A DNA stretch of 64,000 bases from an uncultured Alphaproteobacteria bacterium (GCA_937776645.1 CALMRI010000029.1:1-64000); one strand, 5' to 3'; counted from the stretch's first letter, positions 1 to 9,548 are shown. The notes: generated by a model from the letters alone, not told the origin. Numbers and translations are program-made.

Positions 1-22
1 GACATGCCCAGCGCCAGAACCT

Positions 23-874
23 CTAACCCGGCGACATCCCGCGTAAACGCTCGCTGCGCCGCCGCAGCAATTCGACCGTGGTCAACAACAAGATGGAAAT
101 ACAAACCAGGATCGTCGCGACAGCCAGAATCGTCGGGCTGATCTGCTCGCGGATGCCAGCCCACATCTGCCGGGGGATCGTACGCTGCTCAAACCCCGCC
201 AAAAAGAACACCACCACGACCTCGTCAAAGGAGGTGATGAAGGCGAACAGGCCTCCGGAGATCACGCCCGGCAGGATCAATGGCATCTGGATTTTAAAAA
301 AGGTGCGGGTCGGCCCGGCGCCTAGGTTTTCCGAGGCCCGGGTAAGCGAATGGTCAAAGCCGACCAGGGTGGCGGTCACCGTGATCACCACGAAAGGCGT
401 GCCGAGCACCGCATGGGCAAGGATCAGCCCCGGCATGGTCTGAGCCAAACCGATCTTGGAATAAAAAAAATACATCCCGGCGGCGGAGATGATCAGCGGC
501 ACGATCATCGGCGAGATCAGCACCGCCATTATCGCCGACCTGTAGGGCATGTGGGATTGGCTCAGGCCCAGCGCCGCCACCGTTCCCAGCACCGAGGCCA
601 GCAAAGTAGCGAATACCGCGACGATCACACTGTTACCCGCCGAGAACATCCATTGGGGATTGTTGACGATGTCCTCGTACCAGCGGGTGGAATATGCAGC
701 CGGTTCGAAGGCCAGCATACCCTCCGTGAAAGTGAAATAAGGTTCTGCGTTGAAGGAAAGCGGGATGATCACCAAGATCGGGGCGATCAAGAAGAGGAAC
801 ACTAGGCCGCAGAAGGTGAGAAAGCCGTAGTGCCAAGTCTTGCCGATCAGGCCGACATAGGGAGGGAGTGCCAT
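23..874 (-). CDS. ABC transporter inner-membrane permease, PotC-like
   Basis: Second permease of a polyamine/opine-type importer (283 residues, normal for the family). Several hydrophobic segments are visible, starting with one at about residues 18-40. The cytoplasmic EAA loop that docks on the ATPase is seen near residues 183-205 (ASENLGAGPTRTFFKIQMP). It is the last gene of a leftward operon. Its ATG lies 4 bases past the stop of the preceding permease frame, and the Shine-Dalgarno AGGGTAAG overlaps that stop, so translation is probably coupled. The substrate cannot be read from the permease. Spermidine/putrescine is the family default, but related systems import opines or other cationic amino compounds. 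Confidence 0.9.
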   Translation of the reverse strand: MALPPYVGLIGKTWHYGFLTFCGLVFLFLIAPILVIIPLSFNAEPYFTFTEGMLAFEPAAYSTRWYEDIVNNPQWMFSAGNSVIVAVFATLLASVLGTVAALGLSQSHMPYRSAIMAVLISPMIVPLIISAAGMYFFYSKIGLAQTMPGLILAHAVLGTPFVVITVTATLVGFDHSLTRASENLGAGPTRTFFKIQMPLILPGVISGGLFAFITSFDEVVVVFFLAGFEQRTIPRQMWAGIREQISPTILAVATILVCISILLLTTVELLRRRSERLRGMSPG

Positions 875-878
875 CGAC

Positions 879-2149
879 TTACCCTAGCTTCATATTATCG
901 ATGCCAACGATCTTGTTGTACAGCCAGTACAACATTAGGACCACTGCCAGAAGGATCGTACCTAACGCGGCCGCCAAGCTCCAGTTGAGCGAGGATTTCA
1001 TGTGATAGGCTATGAAGTTACTGATCATGGTTCCGGATTGCCCGCCAACCAGGGCCGGCGTAATATAGTAGCCGATGGACAGGATGAAGACGAGCAGACA
1101 GCCGGCGCCGATCCCAGGGCCGGTCTGCGGCATATAAACCCTAATGAACGCCGTAGCCGGCGTCGCACCCAGAGATCGCGCAGCCTGCATATAAGTCGGC
1201 GATATCGTCTTCATTACGCTGTAAAGCGGCAAAATCATGAAGGGCAACAGGATTTGCGTCATCGCGATCAGGGTGCCCATCTGATTGTAGATCATCTGGA
1301 TGCGGCCATCCTCATTGATGATACCGACCCAGACCATGAGATCGTTGATCACCCCGTTTCGCTGTAACAGGACAATCCATGATGTCGTACGAACCAACAA
1401 AGACGTCCAGAACGGCAACAACACCATGACCATCAATAGATTGCTGTAGCGTAACGGCAAGGTTGCCAGAGATAGGAAACCGGATAGGCGAGTATTAGAC
1501 AAAAAACCGTGACCAGCAGACTGATCCAAAAAGTCCGGCCGAAGATCAAACCGTAGATCTGCCGGTCCTCTGGCTGCATCCCTATGCTGCCGTCGGGCTG
1601 GGTTTTCATATCCAGCGCCGCTAGGTACTGAACGGCCGTATAGGCTTGCCCGATCCGCTTGATCGTCAACCAGGTTTCCTGCAATCCCCATCGCTTATCG
1701 AACTTCAGCAAGGCCTCCTTATAAGGGCCTTGCTTCAGTTTTCGGATCTTGCGAACTGATTTGGTGATCAAGCTGCGCATGCCACTGGTCTCAAAATTCA
1801 AGCGCGACGCGACCTTGCCCATTTCCTTGTTATCGCGCGCCAGGACCAGTTCCTTGGCGAGTGCGGCGAACGCCACCTCGCTGGGAAGACCCTTGCCGTT
1901 CCAGTTCTCTAACTCAGCCAACGTAATCGGAAGGTTTCTGGCGACGACGGGGTTTTCGACGCTGCGGAAAAGCATGTCAACAATAGGGAAAATAAATGTA
2001 ATCAAGACGAAGATGAACAACGGCAACACCAAGGCGATCGCTCGAAGACGGCGAACGCGCAATGCTTTGCGAAGGCTAACCTTTAGTGGTGTGCCGTCGG
2101 CGGCGAGGATCGGACCCGTGGGAGCCGTGCCTGCATCGACCGTCATCAT
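879..2149 (-). pseudogene. ABC transporter permease, PotB-like, single frameshift
   Basis: First permease of the importer. The N-terminal part (from 2149) reads through a membrane segment, a long soluble loop of about 130 residues and a second membrane segment ending ...[10 protein letters not shown], then runs out of frame. The rest of the family sequence ([20 protein letters not shown] onward, with the EAA loop [19 protein letters not shown]) continues in the next frame down to 879. The break is near 1470, where one missing base between CTC and GGCAACC would restore a product of about 423 residues. Everything else looks intact. It is therefore either a very recent mutation or a sequence error. 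If real, the importer lacks a permease. Confidence 0.85.
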
Positions 2150-2161
2150 TTATCCTTCTTA

Positions 2162-2203
2162 CAAAAGATAAAAATCCCGCGGAGAACTAGGTCTCCGCGG
2201 GAT
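2162..2203 (-). terminator. Rho-independent terminator between binding-protein and permease genes
   Basis: A perfect 12-bp GC-rich stem (ATCCCGCGGAGA at 2174-2185 and TCTCCGCGGGAT at 2192-2203, 6-base loop) is followed on the minus strand by TTTTTATCTTTT. It sits just after the binding-protein stop at 2211 and before the permease start at 2149. This position fits partial termination, giving more binding protein than permease, a common arrangement in ABC importers. Confidence 0.85.
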
Positions 2204-2210
2204 CGTTAAA

Positions 2211-3299
2211 TTACTTCGCGAGCCAAGCGTTGAAACGCTCGTTCAGCTCGTCCTGGTTATCAGCCCAGAAGTCTGAGTTGTTGAGCAACGCGGTCTTGAA
2301 GTTTTCCGGATTCGTCGGCATGTGGGGCTTCATGTCAACGCCAGCCGTGGCGTGCTTGCCTACAAGCGCAGACGAGGACTTGCGAACCGGACCATAGGAA
2401 ATCCACGAAGCCTGATTGGCCAACTGTTCCGTCGCGCTCGCGAACTGGAGATAGCGCAGCGCTTCGTCGAGACGCGGCGTGCCCTTGACGATCGCATAAA
2501 AGTCGAAGGCAAACAGTTGATTATCCCAAACGATGGCGAAGTTCTTATTCTCCGTCACCTGGGCATTGAAGATCCGCCCATTGTAAGCCGAAGTCATCAC
2601 GACCTCGCCATCCGCGAGCATCTGCGGAGGCTGAGCACCAGCTTCCCACCACAGGACATGATCCTTGATCGTATCAAGCTTGGCAAAGGCGCGGTCTTGA
2701 CCAGCCTTGGTTCCAAGCACTTCGTAAACGTCATCGCGCGACACGCCGTCGGCGATCAACGCCCATTCCATGTTAACGCCCGGCCCCTTGCGAAGGCCGC
2801 GCTTTCCTGGGAATTTTTTGACGTTAAAGAAATCATTGAGCGTGGTTGGTTTGGCGCCCGTCATCTTGTCTGCGTCATATGAAAACACTGTCGACCACAC
2901 GATCAAACCGACAGCGCATTCAAGAACACTGCCGGGAACGAAATCATCCTCAGCTGGGGTTCCGTCGGGGGCCTTCAAGAGCTTGCTGGCGCCAACCGGC
3001 TCAAGCAGGCCTTCGTCACAACCTCGCACACCCTCGGAAACCTCAAGGTCGACCACGTCCCAAGTAACCTTGCCGGTCTCAACCTGTGCACGAATTTCGG
3101 CGAGGCCACCGTTATAGTCCTCGGACTGGATCTTGGTGCCATATTTGGCGGTATAGGGCTTGTGATAAGCCTCTAGCTGGCTCTTCGTGTAGGCACCTCC
3201 CCACGAAACTACGGTTAGGGCATCGGCAGCGATTGCCGGGCCGGATGCGAACGCGGCGAGGCCGAGAACAGCCGCGCCAGTCAGGATTGGTAGTCTCAT
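2211..3299 (-). CDS. Periplasmic extracellular solute-binding protein, PotD/spermidine-putrescine type
   Basis: Substrate receptor of the ABC importer, 362 residues. A signal peptide is clear: basic start, hydrophobic core, and probable cleavage after AIA (about residue 24), leaving ADALTVVSWGGAYTKSQ, the typical first beta-strand of family-1 polyamine/iron binding proteins. The internal pattern (DVVDLEVSEG, MTSAYNGRIFNAQ) fits PotD-like proteins. It lies between the ATPase gene (stop 3447) and the permeases, and is followed by a strong terminator. The ligand is not deducible. The family includes putrescine, spermidine, mannopine and similar ligands. Confidence 0.9.
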   Translation of the reverse strand: MRLPILTGAAVLGLAAFASGPAIAADALTVVSWGGAYTKSQLEAYHKPYTAKYGTKIQSEDYNGGLAEIRAQVETGKVTWDVVDLEVSEGVRGCDEGLLEPVGASKLLKAPDGTPAEDDFVPGSVLECAVGLIVWSTVFSYDADKMTGAKPTTLNDFFNVKKFPGKRGLRKGPGVNMEWALIADGVSRDDVYEVLGTKAGQDRAFAKLDTIKDHVLWWEAGAQPPQMLADGEVVMTSAYNGRIFNAQVTENKNFAIVWDNQLFAFDFYAIVKGTPRLDEALRYLQFASATEQLANQASWISYGPVRKSSSALVGKHATAGVDMKPHMPTNPENFKTALLNNSDFWADNQDELNERFNAWLAK

Positions 3300-3446
3300 C
3301 TTATGATTTCTCCTTCTGATGAACCGGCTGACCCGGCAATTGACCGAACAGGGTATCGGCCGTATGAAGCCCGCCCACTAGACGGCCTCTATGGAAAACA
3401 ACGCGACCGAGCTCTACGAGGGCTCTGTGGCGCATGCTTCAAAGTT

Positions 3447-4535
3447 TCACGCATCAAGGGCTCGGCAATCTTCTGCCTGCCATCCGACGCTGACATCGTC
3501 CCCTTTTTTTACCGCGCCATGCCCTTGGGCGTTCGGTACTTTGACAATGAATTGGTTATTGCCGCAGACGCCTACCCGGCACCGGACATGGTCGCCGAGA
3601 TAAATCAACTCCAACACCGTAGCGTCAAAGACGTTTGGCAACGCGCCGGTCTCTGGGTTTAATACCACCCGCTCGGGGCGCAAGGATAAGGTCGTCTTTG
3701 CGCCAACACCGCCGGAATTGACGTTCAGGCCAACGATCACCTCACCGCCCACGTCGACGGTGCATTTCTCGCCATCAATCGACTTTACCTCACCGATCAG
3801 CCGGTTATTCTCGCCGATGAACTGAGCCACGAAAGCATTTTGTGGGCGTTCATAGAGGTCCGCCGGCGTCGCAAGCTGCTGAATTATCCCGTCGTTGAAC
3901 ACCGCGATACGGTCCGACATCGTCAGCGCTTCCGACTGATCATGGGTCACGTAAACCACCGTCATGCCGAGATTTTCGTGGATATGCTTGATTTCGTACT
4001 GCATTTGCTCACGCAGGTTTTTGTCGAGCGCTCCAAGCGGCTCATCCATCAGCACAAGATCGGGCTCGAACACCAAAGCGCGGGCAAGCGCCACCCGCTG
4101 CTGCTGACCTCCGGATAGTTGCGTCGGTCGGCGATGTCCAAAGGCCCCAAGCTCGACCATATCCAACACCCGTTGAACCTTGGTCTCGGTATCCGATTTT
4201 GACATGCCGCGCACTTCCAGGGGGAATGCCAAATTCTCGGCGACAGTCATGTGCGGAAACAACGCGTAGTTCTGAAACACCATACCGATGCCACGCTTGT
4301 GCGGCGGTACATTGTTCAACTCACTACCGTCGAGAATGACCTTGCCGTGCGTTGGCATTTCGAAACCAGCCAGCATCATCAAACACGTCGTCTTGCCTGA
4401 ACCCGACGGCCCCAGCATTGTCAAAAACTCACCGGCCGCGATGCCGAGATTTAGATTCTTAACGACTAAAATTTCACCGTCATAGGTTTTTTGAACGTCA
4501 ACGAATTCCACAAAAGAGTGTAATTTTTTAGCCAT
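3447..4535 (-). CDS. ABC transporter ATP-binding protein, PotA-like
   Basis: Cytoplasmic ATPase of the importer, 362 residues from the ATG at 4535. An upstream in-frame extension exists, but MAKKLHSFVEF is the usual family start and has AGGAAA upstream. Walker A GPSGSGKTT is at about residues 43-51, the signature LSGGQQQRVALARAL near 137, and Walker B with its catalytic Glu in VLMDEPLGALD near 160. The H-loop VTHDQSEAL follows. After about residue 240 there is a TOBE-type regulatory domain (SLRPERVVLNPETG). It is the first gene of the leftward four-gene operon, which starts just downstream of a gene-poor stretch. Confidence 0.93.
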   Translation of the reverse strand: MAKKLHSFVEFVDVQKTYDGEILVVKNLNLGIAAGEFLTMLGPSGSGKTTCLMMLAGFEMPTHGKVILDGSELNNVPPHKRGIGMVFQNYALFPHMTVAENLAFPLEVRGMSKSDTETKVQRVLDMVELGAFGHRRPTQLSGGQQQRVALARALVFEPDLVLMDEPLGALDKNLREQMQYEIKHIHENLGMTVVYVTHDQSEALTMSDRIAVFNDGIIQQLATPADLYERPQNAFVAQFIGENNRLIGEVKSIDGEKCTVDVGGEVIVGLNVNSGGVGAKTTLSLRPERVVLNPETGALPNVFDATVLELIYLGDHVRCRVGVCGNNQFIVKVPNAQGHGAVKKGDDVSVGWQAEDCRALDA

Positions 4536-4773
4536 TCGTGCGCGATTTCCTAATCTACCCCTGTACTCTGGATGGCGCGGACGCACTGTTGCATGTAACT
4601 GCAATCTTCAACTGCAATCTTTATACGACCCTACCTAAGCAAAATGCGACCCTAAGCAAATGGCGCGGGCCTGTAAACCCACCGATCGAACCAATTTGTT
4701 GCAATCGGGACATGGCCCACGTGCCGGCCGCCACCGATGGGTTTCTTATCTCTCCCGGTCTAAGTTTCGTCCC

Positions 4774-4854
4774 ATGAACAAGCCCACGTAACGTCGCCGC
4801 GCCGCCATCGTAGCCCTGCGGGTTCGTGGCCCCCATTCGAGTGAGGAAGGTTAA
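4774..4854 (+). pseudogene. Possible scrap of an adenylate/guanylate cyclase N-terminus, in a gene-poor gap
   Basis: The 4536-4995 interval has no intact gene. Within it, reading from an ATG at 4774 gives MNKPT, a stop, then RRRAAIVAL. This resembles the start of the cyclase fragment at 40278 (MNQPTQRRLAAIVSADVVGY) and the usual opening of class III cyclase-ATPase proteins. The match is short and interrupted, so the call is weak. Confidence 0.3.
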
Positions 4855-4995
4855 GCCGTGGCGGAGGTCCTAAACTCCTTCCCGCTGACTGTGTTAAAGA
4901 ACAGCTTGGGTATCGACCCGGCGTATCGCGAGCCATAACTACGTGCGGAACCCAAGGAATCTATGTTTTGAGTAAGGGCAGCCCCAAATACCCGG

Positions 4996-6177
4996 CTAAA
5001 CCGGGGTCAAGGTGAGCTGGTCAGCGACCGCCTCGATGCCGGCAGCAAGGACGACTTCGTCGTCGCCGCGCGCGGCAAGGGTGAGCGACTCGACGACCTC
5101 CCGGTCGCTGGCGCCATGATACATCGCCTCGATGGCATGCGCTCGAACGTCATCGCTGCGCTGGTCTCTGGCCGCCGCCGCTAGGGCGATGAGCTCTTTC
5201 ATCTTACGCGGGAGCGCGCCCTCCCGCGCCATGATCTGAGCCGCCGTTCTGGCTGCGTTGTCGACCGCCTCAGGGGTGACTTGCGCCAGCACTGCGCGCC
5301 AGTCGGGCCGTGGTTCTACCGTCGCGTCGAGCGCTCTAACCCCACCCGCGCAGGCCAGCATCCGGGCCGCTGCTTCCGTCGCGGCCATGCCGACGCAGAC
5401 CCCGGCCGCTTCAGCGGTGGCGTTGCAGGCGGAGACGATACCGGCAGAATAAGTACTGCGGGCGGAGCCGACACGGGCGCTTTTGCAACTCACTGCGGCC
5501 GCCGGCGTATCGATTGCATCGAGTGCGCTGAGCCCAGCGATGCCCGCACCATTCTTGCCAATACCGGCATCGTTCGTAATCACGCCGGCGAGCCGAAAGC
5601 CCAGATCGTCCACATAGTCAGCCATAGCGCGCGCCGCGTGTGAGCCCATGCACAAGACCCCGCCCTCAATCCGCCGGTCGGCGTATTTAACCGTGTCGAG
5701 GCCGAACACGCAGCCTTGTGGCCCACTGGCCAACAAGAGTTGCCGCTTCACCGGCGGGTCCGGCACTGGGCTTTCTTTAAGTAGATGCATCGCCGCGTCC
5801 TTGGTCGGCATGCGGGGGTGCAGCCCCATGCGCTCCGCTGCCCCGTTGACTCGCGAGAGCACGCCGTTCTCATACATGTCGCGGCCGTCGGAGATCTGCG
5901 CCGAAGCGCCGTCAACCATAGCACCGGGGATCAGGTACTCCTGCAGCAGGCGCAGCCCGGCGACGCCGCCATCCTCCTTGCCAATGCCTGCGTCATGGCA
6001 GAACAGTCCACGTGGCCGGGCCCAGACGGCAAGCTGGGTCGCGCAGGGCGCGCCGTGCGAACCGCAGACCAGCACGTCGGTGACGTCGTTGCGTGCGTCC
6101 ACGTAGCCCACAGAATCCATGCACTGGATCCGCCCCCGCGCGTTAGCGAACACCTCGTATTGCGGCCAGATTGTCAT
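4996..6177 (-). CDS. Tandem-repeat protein with C-terminal carboxymuconolactone-decarboxylase-like domain
   Basis: 393 residues; ATG preceded by a strong GGGGGGAAT. Two copies of one domain are visible: residues about 35-133 (VLVCGSHG, HDAGIGK at 61-67, SAQISDGRDMYENGVLSRVN) and about 174-274 (VLCMGSHA, NDAGIGK at 202-208, SARVGSARSTYSAGIVSACN). Both have the order GSH, DAGIGK, SARxGxxxxxYxxGxxSxxN, then xxGmxxxxAAxxml. Residues about 300-388 look like a CMD/AhpD helical domain with the conserved His region (RAHAIEAMYHGAS) but without a CxxC pair (DQRSDD stands there), so peroxidase chemistry is unlikely. I do not recognise the repeated domain. DAGIGK could suggest a phosphate- or nucleotide-binding loop, but that is inference. 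No gene partner is obvious; a broken IS lies immediately upstream. Confidence 0.85.
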   Translation of the reverse strand: MTIWPQYEVFANARGRIQCMDSVGYVDARNDVTDVLVCGSHGAPCATQLAVWARPRGLFCHDAGIGKEDGGVAGLRLLQEYLIPGAMVDGASAQISDGRDMYENGVLSRVNGAAERMGLHPRMPTKDAAMHLLKESPVPDPPVKRQLLLASGPQGCVFGLDTVKYADRRIEGGVLCMGSHAARAMADYVDDLGFRLAGVITNDAGIGKNGAGIAGLSALDAIDTPAAAVSCKSARVGSARSTYSAGIVSACNATAEAAGVCVGMAATEAAARMLACAGGVRALDATVEPRPDWRAVLAQVTPEAVDNAARTAAQIMAREGALPRKMKELIALAAAARDQRSDDVRAHAIEAMYHGASDREVVESLTLAARGDDEVVLAAGIEAVADQLTLTPV

Positions 6178-6223
6178 CTAATTCCCCCCCATGTCCTGCC
6201 TTGGAGGCCATAGTATAGCGGGC

Positions 6224-6629
6224 GGCGTTGTCAGACCAAACTGACTTGCCGGTTCGAGGCGGTTGTTCATAGTTTCGTTGGAGCCGAAATCCGTTCCATT
6301 ATTTCAACAGTTCCCCTGAGATCATCCGCTTGGCGGTGATGATCTAAGTCCACTATCCGCTGTCGTTCCGTCAGATCGAAGACCTTCTCTACGGGCGCGG
6401 CACCGATATCAGCCACGAAACGATGAGGTTCTGTTGGAACCGGTTCGATTCGATGTTTGCCAGGGAGATCAACAAGCGCCGGGTTCATAACCGGTCATAT
6501 TCGAATGGGCGGTGGCATCTCGATGAAACGTTACGGCGAGGCAAAGAGCATCGTGATGGACCGGCTTCGTTCATACCGTGCGGCGATGAGGGTCATTAGC
6601 AACGCTGCCCGCCAAGAATGCGGCGGGCC
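6224..6629 (+). mobile_element. IS6-family-derived element, truncated, internally deleted
   Basis: It begins with GGCGTTGTCAGACCAA, the same end as the copies near 20 kb, 34 kb and 38.6 kb. Pieces of an IS6-family transposase follow (SSEIIRLAVMM-like helix region, GTDISHETMRFCWNR, RWHLDE, then in another frame RYGEAKSIVMDRLRSYRAAM). The interval between the first catalytic Asp (HLDE) and the second (MDRLRSY) is missing at the same place as in the 670-bp elements. The 3' end is lost at about 6629, where it abuts a different gene relic. Confidence 0.75.
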
Positions 6630-6859
6630 AACCGGAACGGGCACGGCACGAAATTCACACCCTAATCGAGATCACGCGACAACAGCAAACCACCTGGTTC
6701 CAACTCCGCGCGACCACTGATCTCGCGCGAAGCGTGTTGGAAACGAGCGAGGCCGCCGAAGCGATCCGCCTCTTACGCTCCGTGATCGACAAAATTCCCG
6801 AGGGGCGCGACGCACCGGACATGCAAGGCGCGTTAACTTTCCTCGCGCCGCACCCCTGA
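6629..6859 (+). pseudogene. C-terminal relic of a cyclase/ATPase-TPR type protein
   Basis: An open frame of 76 codons without a start reads ...QQQTTWFQLRATTDLARSV...EAIRLLRSVIDKIPEGRDAPDM and ends at a TGA. This resembles the tail of the large predicted-ATPase/adenylate cyclase proteins (pattern SWELRAATSLARLW...EGFDTPDLKEA). It begins exactly where the IS remnant stops. The insertion or a linked deletion probably removed the rest of the gene. Confidence 0.5.
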
Positions 6860-6883
6860 GGCGTCCCAACTCATCCCGAATTA

Positions 6884-7960
6884 TTACGGCATATGATAGC
6901 CCGGCGTGGACTTCGACAGCGCCGCTTCCTCATCGGTCATATCCTCGACGATGCTCTCGAACAGCGGCGAAGACAGATAGCGCTCGCTGGTATCCGGCAG
7001 CATGCATAGGATCACTGATCCAGGCTCGGCCTTCTCGGCGACTTGCATGGCGACAGCAAAGGTCGCACCACCGGATACACCCGTGAGAATTCCCTCTGCC
7101 TGTGCGAGTTTCAGCGCCCACTCGATGCCAACCGCCCCCGGGATCGGGATCAGATCATCATAGTAACCCTTGTCGAGTGATTCCTGCAGGACGTAGGGAA
7201 TGAAATCCGGGGTCCAACCTTGAATCTGATGCGGCTCGAACGCCGGGTGGCTAGCCGCCGGCGAATTACGTGCGCCGCGTTCCTGGCCCTGGCCACTGCC
7301 CAGCAATTGTGCGTTGGCGGGCTCACACAGAATAATCTTGGTGTCCGGCCGCTTCTTACGAAGCACCCGCCCAACACCCGATAACGTTCCACCGGTGCCA
7401 TATCCTGTGACCCAATAATCAAGACGATCACCCGCGAAATCGGCCATGATTTCATTACCCGTCGTGGATTCGTGAATGTCAGCGTTGGCGTCGCTCTCAA
7501 ACTGGCTGGCCAGAAACCAGCCATTGGCCTCGGCGAGTTCCACGGCCTTTTGATACATGCCAAAACCCTTGGCAGCCCGGGGCGTTAGCACGACCTTGGC
7601 CCCCATAAAGCGCATCAACTTCCGACGCTCGATGGAAAAACTGTCGGCCATCGTGACCACCAGCGGATATCCCTTGGCGGCGCAAACCATGGCCAGTCCA
7701 ATGCCGGTATTGCCGCTGGTCGCCTCGACGATCGTCTGGCCTGGGGAAAGTGTCCCGTCGCGCTCCGCCGCCTCGATGATGTTAAGCGCCAGGCGGTCCT
7801 TTACCGATCCCGCCGGATTGAAGAACTCCGCCTTGACATAAAGACGCACATGATCCGGCGCCAGGGTGTTGACCCGAACACAGGGGGTATTTCCGACCGT
7901 GTCGAGGACGCTTTCATAAAGTCGCCCGCGACCTTCCGTCGACCGCACTAGCCCCACCAT
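6884..7960 (-). CDS. PLP-dependent cysteine synthase family protein
   Basis: Fold-type II pyridoxal-phosphate enzyme, 358 residues, likely forming cysteine from O-acetylserine (or a homologue) and sulfide in the cytoplasm. The Schiff-base lysine is in NPAGSVKDRLA (about residue 54). The substrate loop TSGNTG follows, and the phosphate-binding GTGGTLSG lies in the middle. The ATG is preceded by AGGAGGAAG at ideal spacing. It carries a charged insert (QGQERGARNS region) and a longer C-terminus than classic CysK. No sulfate genes are adjacent, so a specialised role (for example cystathionine- or diaminopropionate-forming) is possible. Confidence 0.85.
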   Translation of the reverse strand: MVGLVRSTEGRGRLYESVLDTVGNTPCVRVNTLAPDHVRLYVKAEFFNPAGSVKDRLALNIIEAAERDGTLSPGQTIVEATSGNTGIGLAMVCAAKGYPLVVTMADSFSIERRKLMRFMGAKVVLTPRAAKGFGMYQKAVELAEANGWFLASQFESDANADIHESTTGNEIMADFAGDRLDYWVTGYGTGGTLSGVGRVLRKKRPDTKIILCEPANAQLLGSGQGQERGARNSPAASHPAFEPHQIQGWTPDFIPYVLQESLDKGYYDDLIPIPGAVGIEWALKLAQAEGILTGVSGGATFAVAMQVAEKAEPGSVILCMLPDTSERYLSSPLFESIVEDMTDEEAALSKSTPGYHMP

Positions 7961-8137
7961 CGAACTTCCTCCTCTTATTGCATATCCCTTGAACGCTATA
8001 TTTCAGCCTATCCGGTCATCTCCAGATTGACCAAGCCGCAATCAACGAGACGTCACATTCGATGATGATGTCGCCAATGGTGAGCGTCCGGCCCGGGAGC
8101 TTGTACCGGTTAGACTCGGCCGCTGTTACGCTCAGCC

Positions 8138-8281
8138 TTAATCGTAACTCCAGGGCATCAGTCCGTTCAACCGGGTGTTCTTGTGATCGGTGATACGGCC
8201 GCGCCCGTCGGTCAACTAGGTTTGGGAATCGCCGCCATTCAGCTTGGCCGTTTCGATCAAGGCGCAGACGATCGCTGCTCC
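8138..8281 (-). pseudogene. C-terminal relic of an IS66-family transposase
   Basis: The minus strand reads AIVCALIETAKLNGGDSQT, a stop, LTDGRGRITDHKNTRLNGLMPWSY, then TAA. This is the characteristic IS66 TnpC ending (ALIETAKLNG...RIADH...LNELLPW). One nonsense codon and no other part of the IS are present. The rest of 7961-8504 shows nothing further, apart from the start region of the epimerase gene. Confidence 0.6.
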
Positions 8282-8504
8282 CACTGTCGGACGAAAACAT
8301 GAGTGGCGCGTCAGCCAACAGATAGCCGGTGGTCATGGCCGTTTTTCCACAATCGCCTTTTTTTTACACGGCCCACGTATCGTCTTCGGATGAGCAGTAC
8401 CGAGCAACGGCATGCTGGACTGTCGAAGCGGCTCGGCCGGTGATTGCCGCCTCTATTGGCAATCCATATAGTCGACGCAAAGTCCAGATCGGGGGAATTC
8501 GACC

Positions 8505-9380
8505 ATGGTGAAGCGTCGCGTGTTGATTACTGGAGCATCTGGTGAAGTTTCTCGCCAGATCCTGCCCGCCTTCCGAGAGCGTTACGATCTGACCCTTCTC
8601 GATACACGTCCGGCCAATCACGCGAACGATATTATCGAGGCCGATGTGTCTGATCCGGACGTCGACAAATACCGGGAACACTTCAAGGGTATCGACGCCA
8701 TTGTGCACAACGTACGCTCAATCAAACCTGGCGTTGGGACCAGCGCCCCATGGCATTGGCTGAAAGAGCGGCCAGGGGTGGAGCCGGTCGAGGGTTATTT
8801 TGTCGAGCGCACCAGCGTCGACATGGCTTTCAACGTGTTGCGCCTGGCGATGGAGGAGGGCGTAAGACGTGTGGTGATAACCTCATCCAACCACGCCGCC
8901 GACTGGCACGAGACCAAACTGCATGACGGCAGCCTCGACATGGTCGGCCCGGGTACCTACCCGCGCTCCGACAACTTCTACGGCTGGGCCAAAGCGACGT
9001 ATGAACACCTCGGCTTCATCTTCGCTACCGGTCGGCTTGGCCGGGTGGTGGAGAACGTTCAGGTACGCGTGGGCGCGCCGCGCCTGATCATCGCCGCGGA
9101 CTTCGCCGGTGACGAGACGAGCTACAAGCGCAACCTCGGCGCCTATATCAGCGAACGCGACATGCAGCAGCTCTACACCAAATCGATCGAGGCCGACAAC
9201 ATTCGCAACACCGACGGCATCCCGTTTCAGATCGTCTATGGCGTTTCCAACAACACGCGCGCGTTCTGGAGCATTACGAACGCACGGGAAGTAATCGGCT
9301 ATGCGCCGGAGGATGATTCCGAGCAGGTGTTCGCCGAGGATATCCGCCGCCACATCACCACCAGCGGCCGTACGATGTAG
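8505..9380 (+). CDS. NAD-dependent epimerase/dehydratase (extended SDR)
   Basis: 291 residues with an N-terminal Rossmann motif RVLITGASGEVSRQI (residues 4-19, GxxGxxx type) and the SDR catalytic pair in FYGWAKATYE (YxxxK). The closest recognisable relatives are uronate/hexuronate dehydrogenase-like and NAD(P)-sugar epimerases. The ATG has GGGGGAA upstream. It is a stand-alone gene between an IS66 relic and an IS6 relic. The substrate cannot be told from the sequence. Confidence 0.85.
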   Translation: MVKRRVLITGASGEVSRQILPAFRERYDLTLLDTRPANHANDIIEADVSDPDVDKYREHFKGIDAIVHNVRSIKPGVGTSAPWHWLKERPGVEPVEGYFVERTSVDMAFNVLRLAMEEGVRRVVITSSNHAADWHETKLHDGSLDMVGPGTYPRSDNFYGWAKATYEHLGFIFATGRLGRVVENVQVRVGAPRLIIAADFAGDETSYKRNLGAYISERDMQQLYTKSIEADNIRNTDGIPFQIVYGVSNNTRAFWSITNAREVIGYAPEDDSEQVFAEDIRRHITTSGRTM

Positions 9381-9548
9381 CTTCGGGCTTCCCTTTCTGG
9401 TAGTTTATTATTCGATTATCTATTTGATAAAAATAAGAAAAATAACTACAAAGCAAGTCTCATAACGAGGCATGATCCAGGCGCAAATAACGCTGGTTGC
9501 GTACCAACGCCCGCCCCTATGGAGACTGTGGGCAGGACCATGATGCTG

